Shown here in pieces: positions 7,392 to 15,710 of a DNA stretch of 19,103 nt (positions within the stretch are counted from its first letter, which is position 1; the number at the start of each line of letters is the position of its first letter). The notes below the pieces were generated by a model that saw only the letters and a list, made by a program, of their open reading frames with translations, did no database searches and had not been told where the DNA came from. Source of the DNA: Alphaproteobacteria bacterium (GTDB lineage Bacteria; Pseudomonadota; Alphaproteobacteria; Caulobacterales; Caulobacteraceae); NCBI GenBank assembly GCA_018895795.1, contig JAHINZ010000031.1:1-19103 (forward strand), read 5' to 3'. Position numbers and translations under genes: made by a program.

Positions 7392-9409
7392 ATTCTGGGC
7401 GCGATCGGATAGGTGGCGAGACACTCACCTAATGCCTGCTTGAGCGGCTCAAGGTCCGATTCGAAATTTTGCCAATGTTCGACGGCGTCCTTGAAGATCG
7501 GCTGTCGCACCTGCTCCGAGCTGGCCGTGCGCACCGCGCGGTCGTTCTCGTGAAAGCTCAGGCAGGCGGCCTCGAACGGCAGGCCGCAATGGTCGAGGAG
7601 GGCCCGGATCTGGGCCTCCGGGTCCTCGATCATATGCTCGTAGATGACCCGATGAACGCGCCCCGGCAGCACGGCGTCAAAGTGCGCCATCAGGGCCACA
7701 TAGTCGGCATAGTAGCGGCCGATGTCGGTCAGGTCGTAGCTGAAGGCCTGACCCCGGGCGAAGTGCTGCTTGAACCCGGAGAAGCAGCAGCCCAGCGGAT
7801 GGCGCCGGGCGTCGATGATCTTGGCGTTGGGCAGGATCAATTGGATCAGACCCGTATGCGCGAAGTTGTTGGGCATCTTGTCGATGAAGAACGGGCGATC
7901 GGTCTTGCGCTGCACGCGGGTGCGCTCGAGATACTCCTCACCTAGGCCCCTCAAGGCCTCGGGCGACAGATCGGCCAGCATCTCCGGATAGGACGATTCC
8001 GCGCGGCGATTGGCCTTGCCACCCAGGCGGCGGGCCATGACGATCAGGTCGGGCAGCTCCATGGTGCCCTCGACCTGACTGTGGCTGGCCAGGATCTGCT
8101 CGATCAGGGTCGAGCCCGAACGCGGCAGGCCGACCACGAAGATCGGATCGGGCGCCGGGCAACCCTGCCCCGCCCTGGCGGCCAGCAGCGCCGGCGTGAA
8201 CACCGCCTTTGATCGCGCCACGTCAGCGTGGTTTTCCTGGGGATCGTAGTCGACCTGGGTCCGGCGGATCGCCGCGCCCTTGGCGTAGTGCTGGAAGGAG
8301 TCGCCATAGAGCTTGGCGTCCTCCAGGGCCTTGCCCAGCGCATAGTGCAGGTGCAGCCGGTCGTCATCCGACAGCTCGGCCTGCTCCAGCGAGGCGGCCA
8401 TGGCGGCGCGGTCGGCGGCGTCGAACTTGACGGTCTTCAGGTTGGCCAGGCTCCACCAGGCCTCTCCCAGGCCCGGCGACAGCGCCAGCGCCTGACGATA
8501 GGCGGCGACGCAATCGGCCTGGCGCCCCACGGTCTTGAGCGCATGGCCGTAGCTCATCCAGCCCTTGGGCTGGGCCGGAAACTCGGCCAGCATCCGCTCA
8601 TAGACGCCAATGGCCGTGTCGTATTCGCCCAGCCGCGCCAGGATCGCGGCGCGCAGATTGGCGTAGCCGGGATGGCGCGGATCGCGGTCGGTCAGGCGCT
8701 CGATCTGGGCCAGGGCCTCGGCCGACTTGTTCTGGCGATAGAGCATCGTCGCCAGATTGTGCCGCGCGGCGGCGAAGCCGGGCGCGATCTCCAGGCAGCC
8801 GACCAGCAGCCGTTCGGCGTCCTCGTACCGGCCCAGTCGCGCACCGGTCTCGGCCAGCATGCGCAGGGCGGCGATGTCGACGGGATGGTCGGCCAGGTGA
8901 TCGCGCAGCCGCTGCTCGGCCACGCCCAGCTGATTGTCGATCAGGGCGGCGGCGGCCTCGATCAGGGCCGGGTCGCGGGTCGAGGCGCGCAGTTGCTGGG
9001 CCAGGGCCTTTTCCGCGCCGGCCTTGTCGCCCAGCAGATCCAACCCCTCGGCCAGACCCCGCCAGGCCTCGCCGGCGCGCGGGTCAAGCGCCACGGTCCG
9101 CTGGAAGGCGGCGACCGCCTCGGCCGTGCGGCCAAGATCGGCCAGGGCCAGGCCCCGTTCCAGTTGCGCCTCGGCCAGGGTCGGCAAGGCCCGAGCCAGC
9201 GGCGCGACGACGGCCAGCGCCTGGGCGGGATCGCCGCCCAGGCGCCAGGCGGCGGCCAGGACCACGGTCGTCTCGGCATGGCGCGGAACCGCTTCGAGAA
9301 TCGCCTCGGCCTGCTGGCGCGCCAGGCCTGGATCGCGCTCCAGCAAACGCCGCGCATGGTCGAGCGCCGTGGCGAGGCCGGCTTGGGCGGAGGTCGTCTG
9401 GATGGTCAT
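7388..9409 (-). CDS. TPR-repeat sulfotransferase-family protein
   Basis: This protein of about 673 residues has two parts. The first 380 residues or so are degenerate TPR helices, with repeated A-x-x-x-x-x-x-x-LxP spacing such as AVAAFQRTVALDPRAGEAW. The C-terminal part is a sulfotransferase fold. The PAPS 5'-phosphosulfate loop is GLPRSGSTLIEQIL at about 427-440, and the 3'-phosphate region is IIDARRHPLGCCFSGFKQHF at about 531-550. No signal peptide or membrane helix is seen. The acceptor molecule is unknown. The chosen ATG at 9409 gives MTIQTTSAQAG; an ATG at 9478 would overlap the puuB stop by 23 bases. The Shine-Dalgarno is weak for both. The 46-base gap after puuB suggests readthrough from the polyamine operon. 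Similar proteins are common beside TonB receptors in Caulobacterales and Sphingomonadales. Confidence 0.87.
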   Translation of the reverse strand: MTIQTTSAQAGLATALDHARRLLERDPGLARQQAEAILEAVPRHAETTVVLAAAWRLGGDPAQALAVVAPLARALPTLAEAQLERGLALADLGRTAEAVAAFQRTVALDPRAGEAWRGLAEGLDLLGDKAGAEKALAQQLRASTRDPALIEAAAALIDNQLGVAEQRLRDHLADHPVDIAALRMLAETGARLGRYEDAERLLVGCLEIAPGFAAARHNLATMLYRQNKSAEALAQIERLTDRDPRHPGYANLRAAILARLGEYDTAIGVYERMLAEFPAQPKGWMSYGHALKTVGRQADCVAAYRQALALSPGLGEAWWSLANLKTVKFDAADRAAMAASLEQAELSDDDRLHLHYALGKALEDAKLYGDSFQHYAKGAAIRRTQVDYDPQENHADVARSKAVFTPALLAARAGQGCPAPDPIFVVGLPRSGSTLIEQILASHSQVEGTMELPDLIVMARRLGGKANRRAESSYPEMLADLSPEALRGLGEEYLERTRVQRKTDRPFFIDKMPNNFAHTGLIQLILPNAKIIDARRHPLGCCFSGFKQHFARGQAFSYDLTDIGRYYADYVALMAHFDAVLPGRVHRVIYEHMIEDPEAQIRALLDHCGLPFEAACLSFHENDRAVRTASSEQVRQPIFKDAVEHWQNFESDLEPLKQALGECLATYPIAPRI

Positions 9410-9455
9410 GGCGCGAGGAGAGCGAGGCTCGCCGACGAAGTCAATTCGACACGCC

Positions 9456-10784
9456 TCAAAGCCTGTCTCGCAGCGCATACCAGCTGAGCCCCGCCACCGT
9501 CAGCGGCCAGCGCAGCAGCCGTCCGCCCGGAAACGGCGGCGTCGGCAGGCGCGACAGAAGCTCGACCCCCGCAGCCTCGCCCAAGGCGGCGTCGGCCAGC
9601 AGCTTGCCGACATAGGGGGCCAGCATCACCCCCTGCCCGGAATAGCCGGACGCCACGCGTACGCCGGGCGCGACCTCGCCGACGAACGGGACGCGGTTCA
9701 TCGTAATACCCAGGGTCCCGCCCCAGGCATGGCTGATCTTCACATCTGCGAGGCGCGGATAGACCTTCAGCATGTGCCGCCGCACAAAGCCGGCGATGTC
9801 GGATGGAAAGCCCGGCCGGTAGTTCTCGCCGCCACCGAACAGCAGACGGCCGTCGGGCGTCTTGCGGAAATAGTTGACGACGAAGCGGCTGTCGGCCACC
9901 GCCGCGTCGGAGGCGATGATCTGGCTGGCCCGATCGCCCAAGGGCTCGGTGGTCAGGATAAAGTTGTTGATCGGCATCACCCGCGCCTGGGCCCGGCCCG
10001 ACATCCGATCCAGGCAGCCGTCGCCGCTGATGATCAGTTGCTCACACAGCACCCGCCCGCCAGCGGTCTCGACCACGATCTTGCCGCCCTCGCGCCGCCA
10101 GGCGGCGGCGCGGCTGTGCTCATGGACCTTGGCGCCGCCGGCCATCGCCGCTCGGGCCAGCCCCCGGGCCAGGTTCAGGGGATGCAGATGCCCCCCGCCC
10201 CGATCGACCAGACCGCCGTGATAGACGTCGGTCCCCAGGTCGGCGGCCAGGTCGGCGGTCCCGATCAGCGACAGGCCGTCATAGCCGTAGCGCCGGGCCA
10301 TGTGCTCGATATGGGCCGCGTCCTCGGCCTCGCCGCCGGGGCGATGGCGGGCGTGGATCATGCCGGGCTTCAGATCGCAGGCGATGGCGTGATCGGCGAT
10401 CGTCGCATGCAGGTGAGCGCGCGCCGCCTCGGCCAGGCGCCACAGGGCCAGGGCGTCGGCCTCGCCCACGGTCTTTTCCAGCCAGGCCTGCTCGCGCCGC
10501 TGGCCGGTATGGACCTGACCGCCGTTACGGCCCGAGGCAGCGCAGCCCACGGCGCCGGCTTCCAGCACCACCACCGAGACGCCGCGCCGAACCAGCTCCA
10601 GCGCCGCGCCCAGGCCCGTATAGCCGGCGCCGATCACGCAGACGTCAGCCTGGGCGTCGCCTGTCAGGGGCGGCTGGTCTGGAAACGGCGTCGCGGTGTC
10701 GGCGTACCAATTCCCTCTCCCATAGGGAGAGGGTGGGGCCCGCCGCGTGGCGGTGGGAGGGTGAGGGGTTTGGACGACCGACAT
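9456..10784 (-). CDS. puuB: FAD-dependent gamma-glutamylputrescine oxidase (PuuB type)
   Basis: This 442-residue DAO-family flavoenzyme has its dinucleotide fold at V50-IGAGYTG, acidic E75 at the end of beta-2, and the family motif ASGRNGGQ near 83-90. HPLNLARG, GYSGQGV and a C-terminus PFPGGRLLRWP...ALRDRL all match E. coli PuuB along its length. It oxidises gamma-glutamylputrescine to gamma-glutamyl-aminobutyraldehyde with release of ammonia and peroxide. The only usable start is the ATG at 10784: an in-frame TGA lies at 10794-10796, and no other ATG, GTG or TTG occurs before the FAD motif. Residues 7-25 or so (PHPPTATRRAPPSPYGRGN) are encoded by a palindromic repeat. It follows puuA in the same operon. 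Confidence 0.9.
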   Translation of the reverse strand: MSVVQTPHPPTATRRAPPSPYGRGNWYADTATPFPDQPPLTGDAQADVCVIGAGYTGLGAALELVRRGVSVVVLEAGAVGCAASGRNGGQVHTGQRREQAWLEKTVGEADALALWRLAEAARAHLHATIADHAIACDLKPGMIHARHRPGGEAEDAAHIEHMARRYGYDGLSLIGTADLAADLGTDVYHGGLVDRGGGHLHPLNLARGLARAAMAGGAKVHEHSRAAAWRREGGKIVVETAGGRVLCEQLIISGDGCLDRMSGRAQARVMPINNFILTTEPLGDRASQIIASDAAVADSRFVVNYFRKTPDGRLLFGGGENYRPGFPSDIAGFVRRHMLKVYPRLADVKISHAWGGTLGITMNRVPFVGEVAPGVRVASGYSGQGVMLAPYVGKLLADAALGEAAGVELLSRLPTPPFPGGRLLRWPLTVAGLSWYALRDRL

Positions 10785-10845
10785 CTTACCCCCTCATCCT
10801 CCCACGCCGATGGCGTGGGCCCCTCCTTCTCCCTCTGGGAGAAGG
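10713..10845. repeat. Palindromic repeat, family B, overlapping the puuB start
   Basis: End hairpins are perfect: CCCTCTCCC/GGGAGAGGG (10713-10721 with 10725-10733) and CCTTCTCCC/GGGAGAAGG (10825-10833 with 10837-10845). Between them 10735-10768 and 10789-10823 form a long imperfect inverted repeat. Its core, 10753-10768 against 10790-10805, pairs at 15 of 16 positions and closes a 21-base loop (10769-10789). The puuB ATG (10782-10784) lies in that loop, and its GAGGGG Shine-Dalgarno lies in the stem. The left arm is read as puuB codons. Confidence 0.85.
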
Positions 10846-10852
10846 TTCACCC

Positions 10853-12253
10853 TCACACATTCAGCAGCAGGAACTCCCGCTCCCAGGGGCTGATGGTGCG
10901 CATGAAGGTCTCGTACTCGGTCCGTTTCACCCCATCATAGGCCTGGCAGAACACTGGACCCAGAATGTCGACCAGGGGCTGGCAGGCCTCGAGCAGCGAC
11001 AGGGACTCGGTCAGGCTGCGCGGCAGTTCGACGCCGCGCAGACTGGCGTCGGTATCGTCCGGCGCCGTGGGCGTCAGCTTGCCGACCATGCCCAGATAGC
11101 CCGCCGCCAGGGTGGCCGCGATGGCCAGATAGGGATTGGCGTCGGACGAGGGAATGCGGTTTTCCAGTCGGCGATTGGCGGCGTTCGAGGGCGGCACGCG
11201 CAGGCCGCAGGTGCGGTTGTCATAGCCCCACTGGGTGTTGACCGGCGCGCCCGAACCCTTGGCGATCCGACGGTAGGAATTCACATAGGGCGCCAGGATC
11301 GCCATGATCGCCGGCAGATAGGTCTGCTGGCCGGCGATGAAGCCATGGAACAGCGCCGTCTCCTCGCCGGTCTTGGGATCGGAGAACAGATTATTCCCAT
11401 CCTTGTCGACGATCGACTGGTGGATGTGCATGGCGCTGCCGGGCTCGTTGGCCATCGGCTTGGCCATGAAGGTGGCGTAGATCTCGTGCTCCAGCGCCAC
11501 CTCGCGGATGGTGCGCTTGAACATGAACACCTGATCGGCCAGTTCCAGCGGATGGCCGTGGCGCAGGTTGATCTCCATCTGGGCCACGCCGCTTTCGTGG
11601 ATCAGGGTGTCGATCTCCAGGCCCTGACGCTCGGAATATTCGTACATGTCCTCGAACAGCGCATCGAACTCGTTGACCGCGCTGATTGAATAGCCCTGTC
11701 GACCGGTCTCGGGCCGGCCCGACCGACCGATGGGCGGCTTCAGCGCATAGTCCGGATCGGTGTTCTTCTCGACCAGATAGAACTCGATCTCCGGCGCGAC
11801 GATCGGCTTCCAGCCCTTTTCGTCATATAACGCCAGCACCCGACGCAGCACCTGTCGCGGGCTTTCCTCGACGGGCCGGCCGTCGGGATGAAAGGCGTCG
11901 TGGATCACCTGGGCGGTCGGATCCTGGGCCCAGGGCACCGCCGCCAGCGTCGCGAAGTCGGGCGTCAGCACGATGTCGGTGTCGGCCTGCACGGAGTTGA
12001 CCGCGCCTTCGAACTCCGGAAAATCACCGGTGATGGTCTGGTAGAACACCGCCAGGGGCAGGTTCATCGACGGCGCGCCCAGGAACTTGCGCACCGGCAT
12101 GATCTTGCCGCGCGCCACGCCGGCCAGATCGGGGACGACGCATTCGATCTCCTCGATGTTCTGGCGGGCGAACCAGGCCTCGGCCTCGTCGAGCGAGGTG
12201 ACGCCGCGGTTGATGCGCTGGTCGGGCTTGGCCTTCTTGTGCTTGGGTTTCAT
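10853..12253 (-). CDS. puuA: Glutamine synthetase-family gamma-glutamylpolyamine synthetase (PuuA/SpuB type)
   Basis: This 466-residue enzyme ligates glutamate to putrescine or another amine using ATP. Glutamine-synthetase active-site motifs appear in order: E155-I-E157 (APEIEFYL), E220 and E227 (HESGVAQMEINL), H276 (GSAMHIHQS), R347 (DNRTCGLR) and the E364-N-R366 adenylate loop (RRLENRIP). Its length and context fit PuuA rather than assimilatory GlnA. The lysine-rich N-terminus MKPKHKKAK precedes the beta-grasp domain. The ATG at 12253 overlaps the aminotransferase stop as ATGA, showing translational coupling; a longer frame running upstream is only the aminotransferase gene read out of frame. 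The polyamine specificity is inferred from neighbours. Confidence 0.9.
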   Translation of the reverse strand: MKPKHKKAKPDQRINRGVTSLDEAEAWFARQNIEEIECVVPDLAGVARGKIMPVRKFLGAPSMNLPLAVFYQTITGDFPEFEGAVNSVQADTDIVLTPDFATLAAVPWAQDPTAQVIHDAFHPDGRPVEESPRQVLRRVLALYDEKGWKPIVAPEIEFYLVEKNTDPDYALKPPIGRSGRPETGRQGYSISAVNEFDALFEDMYEYSERQGLEIDTLIHESGVAQMEINLRHGHPLELADQVFMFKRTIREVALEHEIYATFMAKPMANEPGSAMHIHQSIVDKDGNNLFSDPKTGEETALFHGFIAGQQTYLPAIMAILAPYVNSYRRIAKGSGAPVNTQWGYDNRTCGLRVPPSNAANRRLENRIPSSDANPYLAIAATLAAGYLGMVGKLTPTAPDDTDASLRGVELPRSLTESLSLLEACQPLVDILGPVFCQAYDGVKRTEYETFMRTISPWEREFLLLNV

Positions 12254-13653
12254 GACACGCTCTCGGGTTTCAGGGCCCGCAGCACGGGCTCGGCCTCGTT
12301 CAGCGCCTTGCGGATGATCCCCACCAGTTCGTCGATCTGGGCATGGGTGATGATCAGCGGCGGACAGCAGACGATGGTGTCGCGGATGCCGCGCACCATC
12401 AGGCCGTTGGCGATGCAGCGATCGCGCACGATCGGGCCGGCCTCGCCTTCCTTGTCGAGAAAGCGATGGTTGGTCCCCTTCTCGCGGACAATCTCGACGG
12501 CGCCGATCAGACCCAGCGAGCGGGTCTCGCCCACCAGCGGATGGTCGTTCAGGGTCGCCAGGGCCTTGGCCAGATAGGGGCCGGTGTCCTGGCGGGTGCG
12601 CTCGATCAGGCCCTCGCGCTCCATGATCTCGATATTCTTCAGCGCCACGGCGCAGCAGGTCGGGTGGCCCGAATAGGTGAAGCCGTGGATGAAGTCCCCG
12701 CCCTTTTCCCTCATCTCGGCGACGATGAAATCGGCCACGCCCACGGCGCTGATCGGCAGGTAGCCGGACGACAGACCCTTGGCCATGGCGATCATGTCGG
12801 GGTGAACGCCATAATGCTGGTGGCCGAACCACTGGCCCAGGCGGCCGAAGCCGCAGATCACCTCGTCGCAGACAAACAGGATGCCGTACTTGCGGCAGAC
12901 GGCCTCGACCGCGGGCCAATAGCCGTCGGGCGGGATGATCACGCCCCCGGCGCCCTGCACGGGTTCACCGATGAAGGCCGCGACATTTTCGGGGCCGACT
13001 TCCAGGATCTTGTCCTCGATTTCCTTGACCGCGCGATCGCGGAAAGCGGCCGGATCCTCGCCAAAGCCCTCGCCGAATTGATAGGGCTGCATGACGTGGG
13101 CGACGCCGGGGATCGGCAGATCGCCCTGCTCGTGCATGTGCTTCATGCCGCCCAGCGAGACGCCGGCCACGGTGGAGCCGTGATAGGCGTTCCAGCGGCT
13201 GATGAAGACCGTGCGCTGCGGCTGCCCCTTCAGTTTCCAGTAGTGGCGTGCCAGGCGGAAGACCGTGTCATTGGCTTCGGACCCCGACGAGTTGAAGAAC
13301 ACATGGGTCAGGTTGCCGCCCATCTTCTCGGCGATCTTGGCGGCCAGCCGGATCGGCGGCGGCGAGGCGGTCTTGAAGAAGGTGTTGTAGTAGGGCAGCT
13401 CCAGCATCTGGTCATAGGCCGTCTGAGCCAGTTCCTGCCGGCCATAGCCGACGTTCACGCACCATAGGCCGGCCATGCCGTCGAGGATCTGATGCCCCTC
13501 GCCGTCATGGATATAGACGCCGTCGGCGCGGGTGATGATGCGGCTGCCGCCCAGCTCCTGTTGCAGCTTGTAGTCGGTCTGGGCCGGAAGGTGGTGGGCC
13601 AGATCCAGGCGCTTGAGCTCGGCGATGTCGTGATTGCGGATCGGGACGGTCAT
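12250..13653 (-). CDS. spuC: Class III PLP aminotransferase, putrescine/polyamine type (SpuC-like)
   Basis: This 467-residue enzyme belongs to the omega-amino acid/polyamine aminotransferases. The PLP phosphate-binding region is FFNSSGSEAND (119-129), the ring-stacking W-N-A-Y-H is near 154-158, the pyridine-nitrogen Asp is D263 (FVCDEVICGFGR), and the Schiff-base lysine is K292 (MIAMAKGLSSGYLP). The closest named family is the Pseudomonas putrescine:pyruvate aminotransferase SpuC, which makes 4-aminobutyraldehyde. The start is the ATG at 13653, with AGGAA 9 bases upstream; an in-frame extension into the puuD gene is discarded. It sits 11 bases after puuD and overlaps puuA by four bases. The true amine donor (free putrescine or a gamma-glutamylated form) is not visible from sequence. 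Confidence 0.88.
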   Translation of the reverse strand: MTVPIRNHDIAELKRLDLAHHLPAQTDYKLQQELGGSRIITRADGVYIHDGEGHQILDGMAGLWCVNVGYGRQELAQTAYDQMLELPYYNTFFKTASPPPIRLAAKIAEKMGGNLTHVFFNSSGSEANDTVFRLARHYWKLKGQPQRTVFISRWNAYHGSTVAGVSLGGMKHMHEQGDLPIPGVAHVMQPYQFGEGFGEDPAAFRDRAVKEIEDKILEVGPENVAAFIGEPVQGAGGVIIPPDGYWPAVEAVCRKYGILFVCDEVICGFGRLGQWFGHQHYGVHPDMIAMAKGLSSGYLPISAVGVADFIVAEMREKGGDFIHGFTYSGHPTCCAVALKNIEIMEREGLIERTRQDTGPYLAKALATLNDHPLVGETRSLGLIGAVEIVREKGTNHRFLDKEGEAGPIVRDRCIANGLMVRGIRDTIVCCPPLIITHAQIDELVGIIRKALNEAEPVLRALKPESVS

Positions 13654-13664
13654 TAGGTGGGTTC

Positions 13665-14417
13665 CTACGCGACGATGAGCGGCGCGCCTCTCAGGGCGCG
13701 TCCGAAAAGCTGGAAGAAGATCTGAGACTGCGGGTTCTGCTCGGGACGCCATTCGGGATGCCACTGCACCGCCAGCAGCGGTGCGCCGTTGATCGTCGCC
13801 GACACCGCCTCGACCACGCCATCCTCGGCGCGCGCCTCGACGGTCAGTCCCTCGCCCAAGCGATCGACGCCCTGATAGTGCACGGAATTGACCACCGCGC
13901 TGGCGGCTCCAAAGGCCTGGGCCAGAATGCCGCCCGGCGTCAGGTCGACCGGATGGCGGTGCTCGAACATGCCGTTGAAGTCGACCTCGTCAGGCGCATG
14001 GTGGGCGATCAGATCGGGGCTGGAGGCCGTGTCGCGGCGCAGACTGCCGCCGAACGCGACATTGATCTCCTGAAAGCCACGGCAGACGCCGAATACCGGC
14101 CGACCCAGGTCGAGCATGGCCTTGATCAGGTCCGCGGTCATGGTGTCGCGGGCGGCGTCGAAGGGCCCGGGGGCGTCGCCGATCTCCTCGCCGTACAGGG
14201 CCGGATCCAGGTTCGATGGACTGCCGGTCAGCATCAGGCCGTCCAGCCGCGCGGCGGCCTCGGAAGCCTTCATCAGCTCGGGCATCGACGGCGCCAGCAG
14301 CGCGGCGCAGTCGGCATAGCGCATCACCCCGGTGACATAGCGGTTCATCACCGCCTGGGCCGGTTCGATCCCGACGGTGCGGGTGCAGCAGATGATGCCG
14401 GCGACGGGGCGGGTCAT
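13665..14417 (-). CDS. puuD: Gamma-glutamyl-GABA hydrolase, class I glutamine amidotransferase fold (PuuD/SpuA type)
   Basis: This 250-residue peptidase C26 enzyme hydrolyses gamma-glutamyl-GABA to glutamate and GABA. The nucleophile is C112 in FGVCRGFQEINVAFGG, and the rest of the triad is H220 and E222 in VQWHPEW. The N-terminal GIICCTR and LMLTGSPSNLDPALYG are typical of PuuD. The ATG at 14417 is chosen because GGAGG (14426-14430) lies 8 bases upstream; a GTG at 14432 is possible but lacks a site. The Shine-Dalgarno is the terminal repeat of a palindromic element. It is the first catabolic gene after the transporter genes, 11 bases before the aminotransferase. Confidence 0.9.
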   Translation of the reverse strand: MTRPVAGIICCTRTVGIEPAQAVMNRYVTGVMRYADCAALLAPSMPELMKASEAAARLDGLMLTGSPSNLDPALYGEEIGDAPGPFDAARDTMTADLIKAMLDLGRPVFGVCRGFQEINVAFGGSLRRDTASSPDLIAHHAPDEVDFNGMFEHRHPVDLTPGGILAQAFGAASAVVNSVHYQGVDRLGEGLTVEARAEDGVVEAVSATINGAPLLAVQWHPEWRPEQNPQSQIFFQLFGRALRGAPLIVA

Positions 14418-14421
14418 GGGC

Positions 14422-14545
14422 GCCCCCTCCACTCGCCCACACCGGACCGCTTCGCGGTCGTCCGCCCCCGTAGGGGGCAGATGACGTCGCGCCGCTTCAT
14501 CTTCCCCCTACGGGGGAGGAGGGCCGCAGGCCCGGAGGGGGCAAG
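14422..14545. repeat. Palindromic intergenic repeat, family A, copy 2
   Basis: This element fills the potG-puuD gap. Its ends are a perfect 9-base inverted pair, GCCCCCTCC (14422-14430) and GGAGGGGGC (14534-14542). Inside, 14463-14484 pairs with 14497-14518 at 20 of 22 positions, and smaller hairpins are GCCCCC/GGGGGC (14464-14478), GACCGC/GCGGTC and GGGCC/GGCCC (14521-14533). Motif order and end sequence (GGGGGCAAGT) match the element at 1-104. The left end supplies the puuD Shine-Dalgarno sequence. Confidence 0.85.
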
Positions 14546-14553
14546 TGCGAAGA

Positions 14554-15678
14554 TCACGACAACAACACCGCCGGCGAACAGGCGTGCCAGCACAGCCACA
14601 CCGTCTCGCCCAGCTTGAAATCCTCCTGGTCCCAGCGGGTCAGGTTCGAACGATGGACCTTCACGCGCCGACCGCCGGCGATCTCGACCTCATAGACCGA
14701 CGAGCCGCCCAGATAGGCCTCGTGGCGAATGATCCCGGCCACGGCGTTGGTCCCCTTGGGGGCGTCCCCCAGATTGGGCGGCTCGCCGCCCTCGACCTTC
14801 TTGTGCAGTTCGATCTTCTCGGGCCGGATCGCCGCCCACACCGTGCCACCCCGCGGGCCGGTCACCCCATGGTCGAGGAAGATGTCGATGGGCAGGTCGG
14901 GCGAGCGGATCACCGCATGGCTGGGCTCGTCCACCGCCAGCACGCCTTCGAACAGGTTCACGCTGCCGATGAAGTCGGCCACGAAGCGGCTGTTGGGGAA
15001 TTCATAGAGGTCGCTGGGGGTGGCCACCTGTTTCAGCACGCCGCGGTTCATCACCGCGCAGCGGCTGGCCAGGGCCAGGGCCTCGTCCTGGTCATGGGTG
15101 ACCATGATGAAGGTGATGCCCACCTTTTCCTGCAGGGTGCACAGCTCGGTGCGCATCTGTTCGCGCAGCTTGGCGTCCAGGGCCGACAGCGGCTCGTCCA
15201 GCAGCAGCACGCGGGGACGCTTGATCAGGGCCCGCGCCAGGGCGACGCGCTGGCGCTGGCCGCCCGACAGCTGATCGGGCTTGCGATCGCCCAGGCCGCC
15301 CAACTGCACCAGCTCCAGCGCCTCCTCGACCCGACGCTTGATCTCGGCGGCGGGCGTACGATCGACCTTCAGGCCATAGGCGACATTGTCGGCCACGCTC
15401 ATGTGCGGGAACACCGCATAGGACTGGAACACCATGTTCACCGGCCGCTTGTTGGGCGGGACGTTGGAGATGTCCTGGCCGTCTATCAGGATGCGCCCCT
15501 CGGTCGGGGTCTCAAACCCGGCCAGCATCCGCAACAGGGTGGTCTTGCCGCAGCCCGACGGCCCCAGCAGCGAGAAGAACTCGCCCTCCTCGACGCTCAG
15601 CGACACATTGTCGACGGCCACCATCTTGCCGAAGCGCTTGGTGACGTTCTCGAAGGTGATGATCGGTTGGTTGGTCAC
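14554..15678 (-). CDS. potG: Polyamine ABC transporter ATP-binding protein
   Basis: This 374-residue ATPase energises the putrescine/spermidine importer at the cytoplasmic face. It has Walker A GPSGCGKTT (39-47), Q-loop Q85, signature LSGGQRQRV (137-145), Walker B VLLLDEP (157-163) and H-loop H195 (VTHDQDEA). The C-terminal 120 residues or so form a TOBE-type regulatory domain, as in PotA/PotG/SpuF. The start is GTG at 15678, with GGGGA about 8 bases upstream. It is separated from the permease genes by a 145-base gap containing a palindromic repeat, unlike most pot operons, where the genes abut. Confidence 0.92.
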   Translation of the reverse strand: MTNQPIITFENVTKRFGKMVAVDNVSLSVEEGEFFSLLGPSGCGKTTLLRMLAGFETPTEGRILIDGQDISNVPPNKRPVNMVFQSYAVFPHMSVADNVAYGLKVDRTPAAEIKRRVEEALELVQLGGLGDRKPDQLSGGQRQRVALARALIKRPRVLLLDEPLSALDAKLREQMRTELCTLQEKVGITFIMVTHDQDEALALASRCAVMNRGVLKQVATPSDLYEFPNSRFVADFIGSVNLFEGVLAVDEPSHAVIRSPDLPIDIFLDHGVTGPRGGTVWAAIRPEKIELHKKVEGGEPPNLGDAPKGTNAVAGIIRHEAYLGGSSVYEVEIAGGRRVKVHRSNLTRWDQEDFKLGETVWLCWHACSPAVLLS

Positions 15679-15710
15679 TTCGATTGTCCCCGCGACAGGC
15701 TAAAATCAGT

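Noticed and set aside
8228..10940. Overlapping long + strand frames opposite the sulfotransferase and puuB genes
   Set aside because: They are antisense to genes with clear motifs; one even runs through the palindromic repeat.
12254..12919. N-terminal extension of the glutamine synthetase to 688 residues
   Set aside because: The extra codons are the aminotransferase gene out of frame; the ATGA junction at 12250-12253 gives the start.
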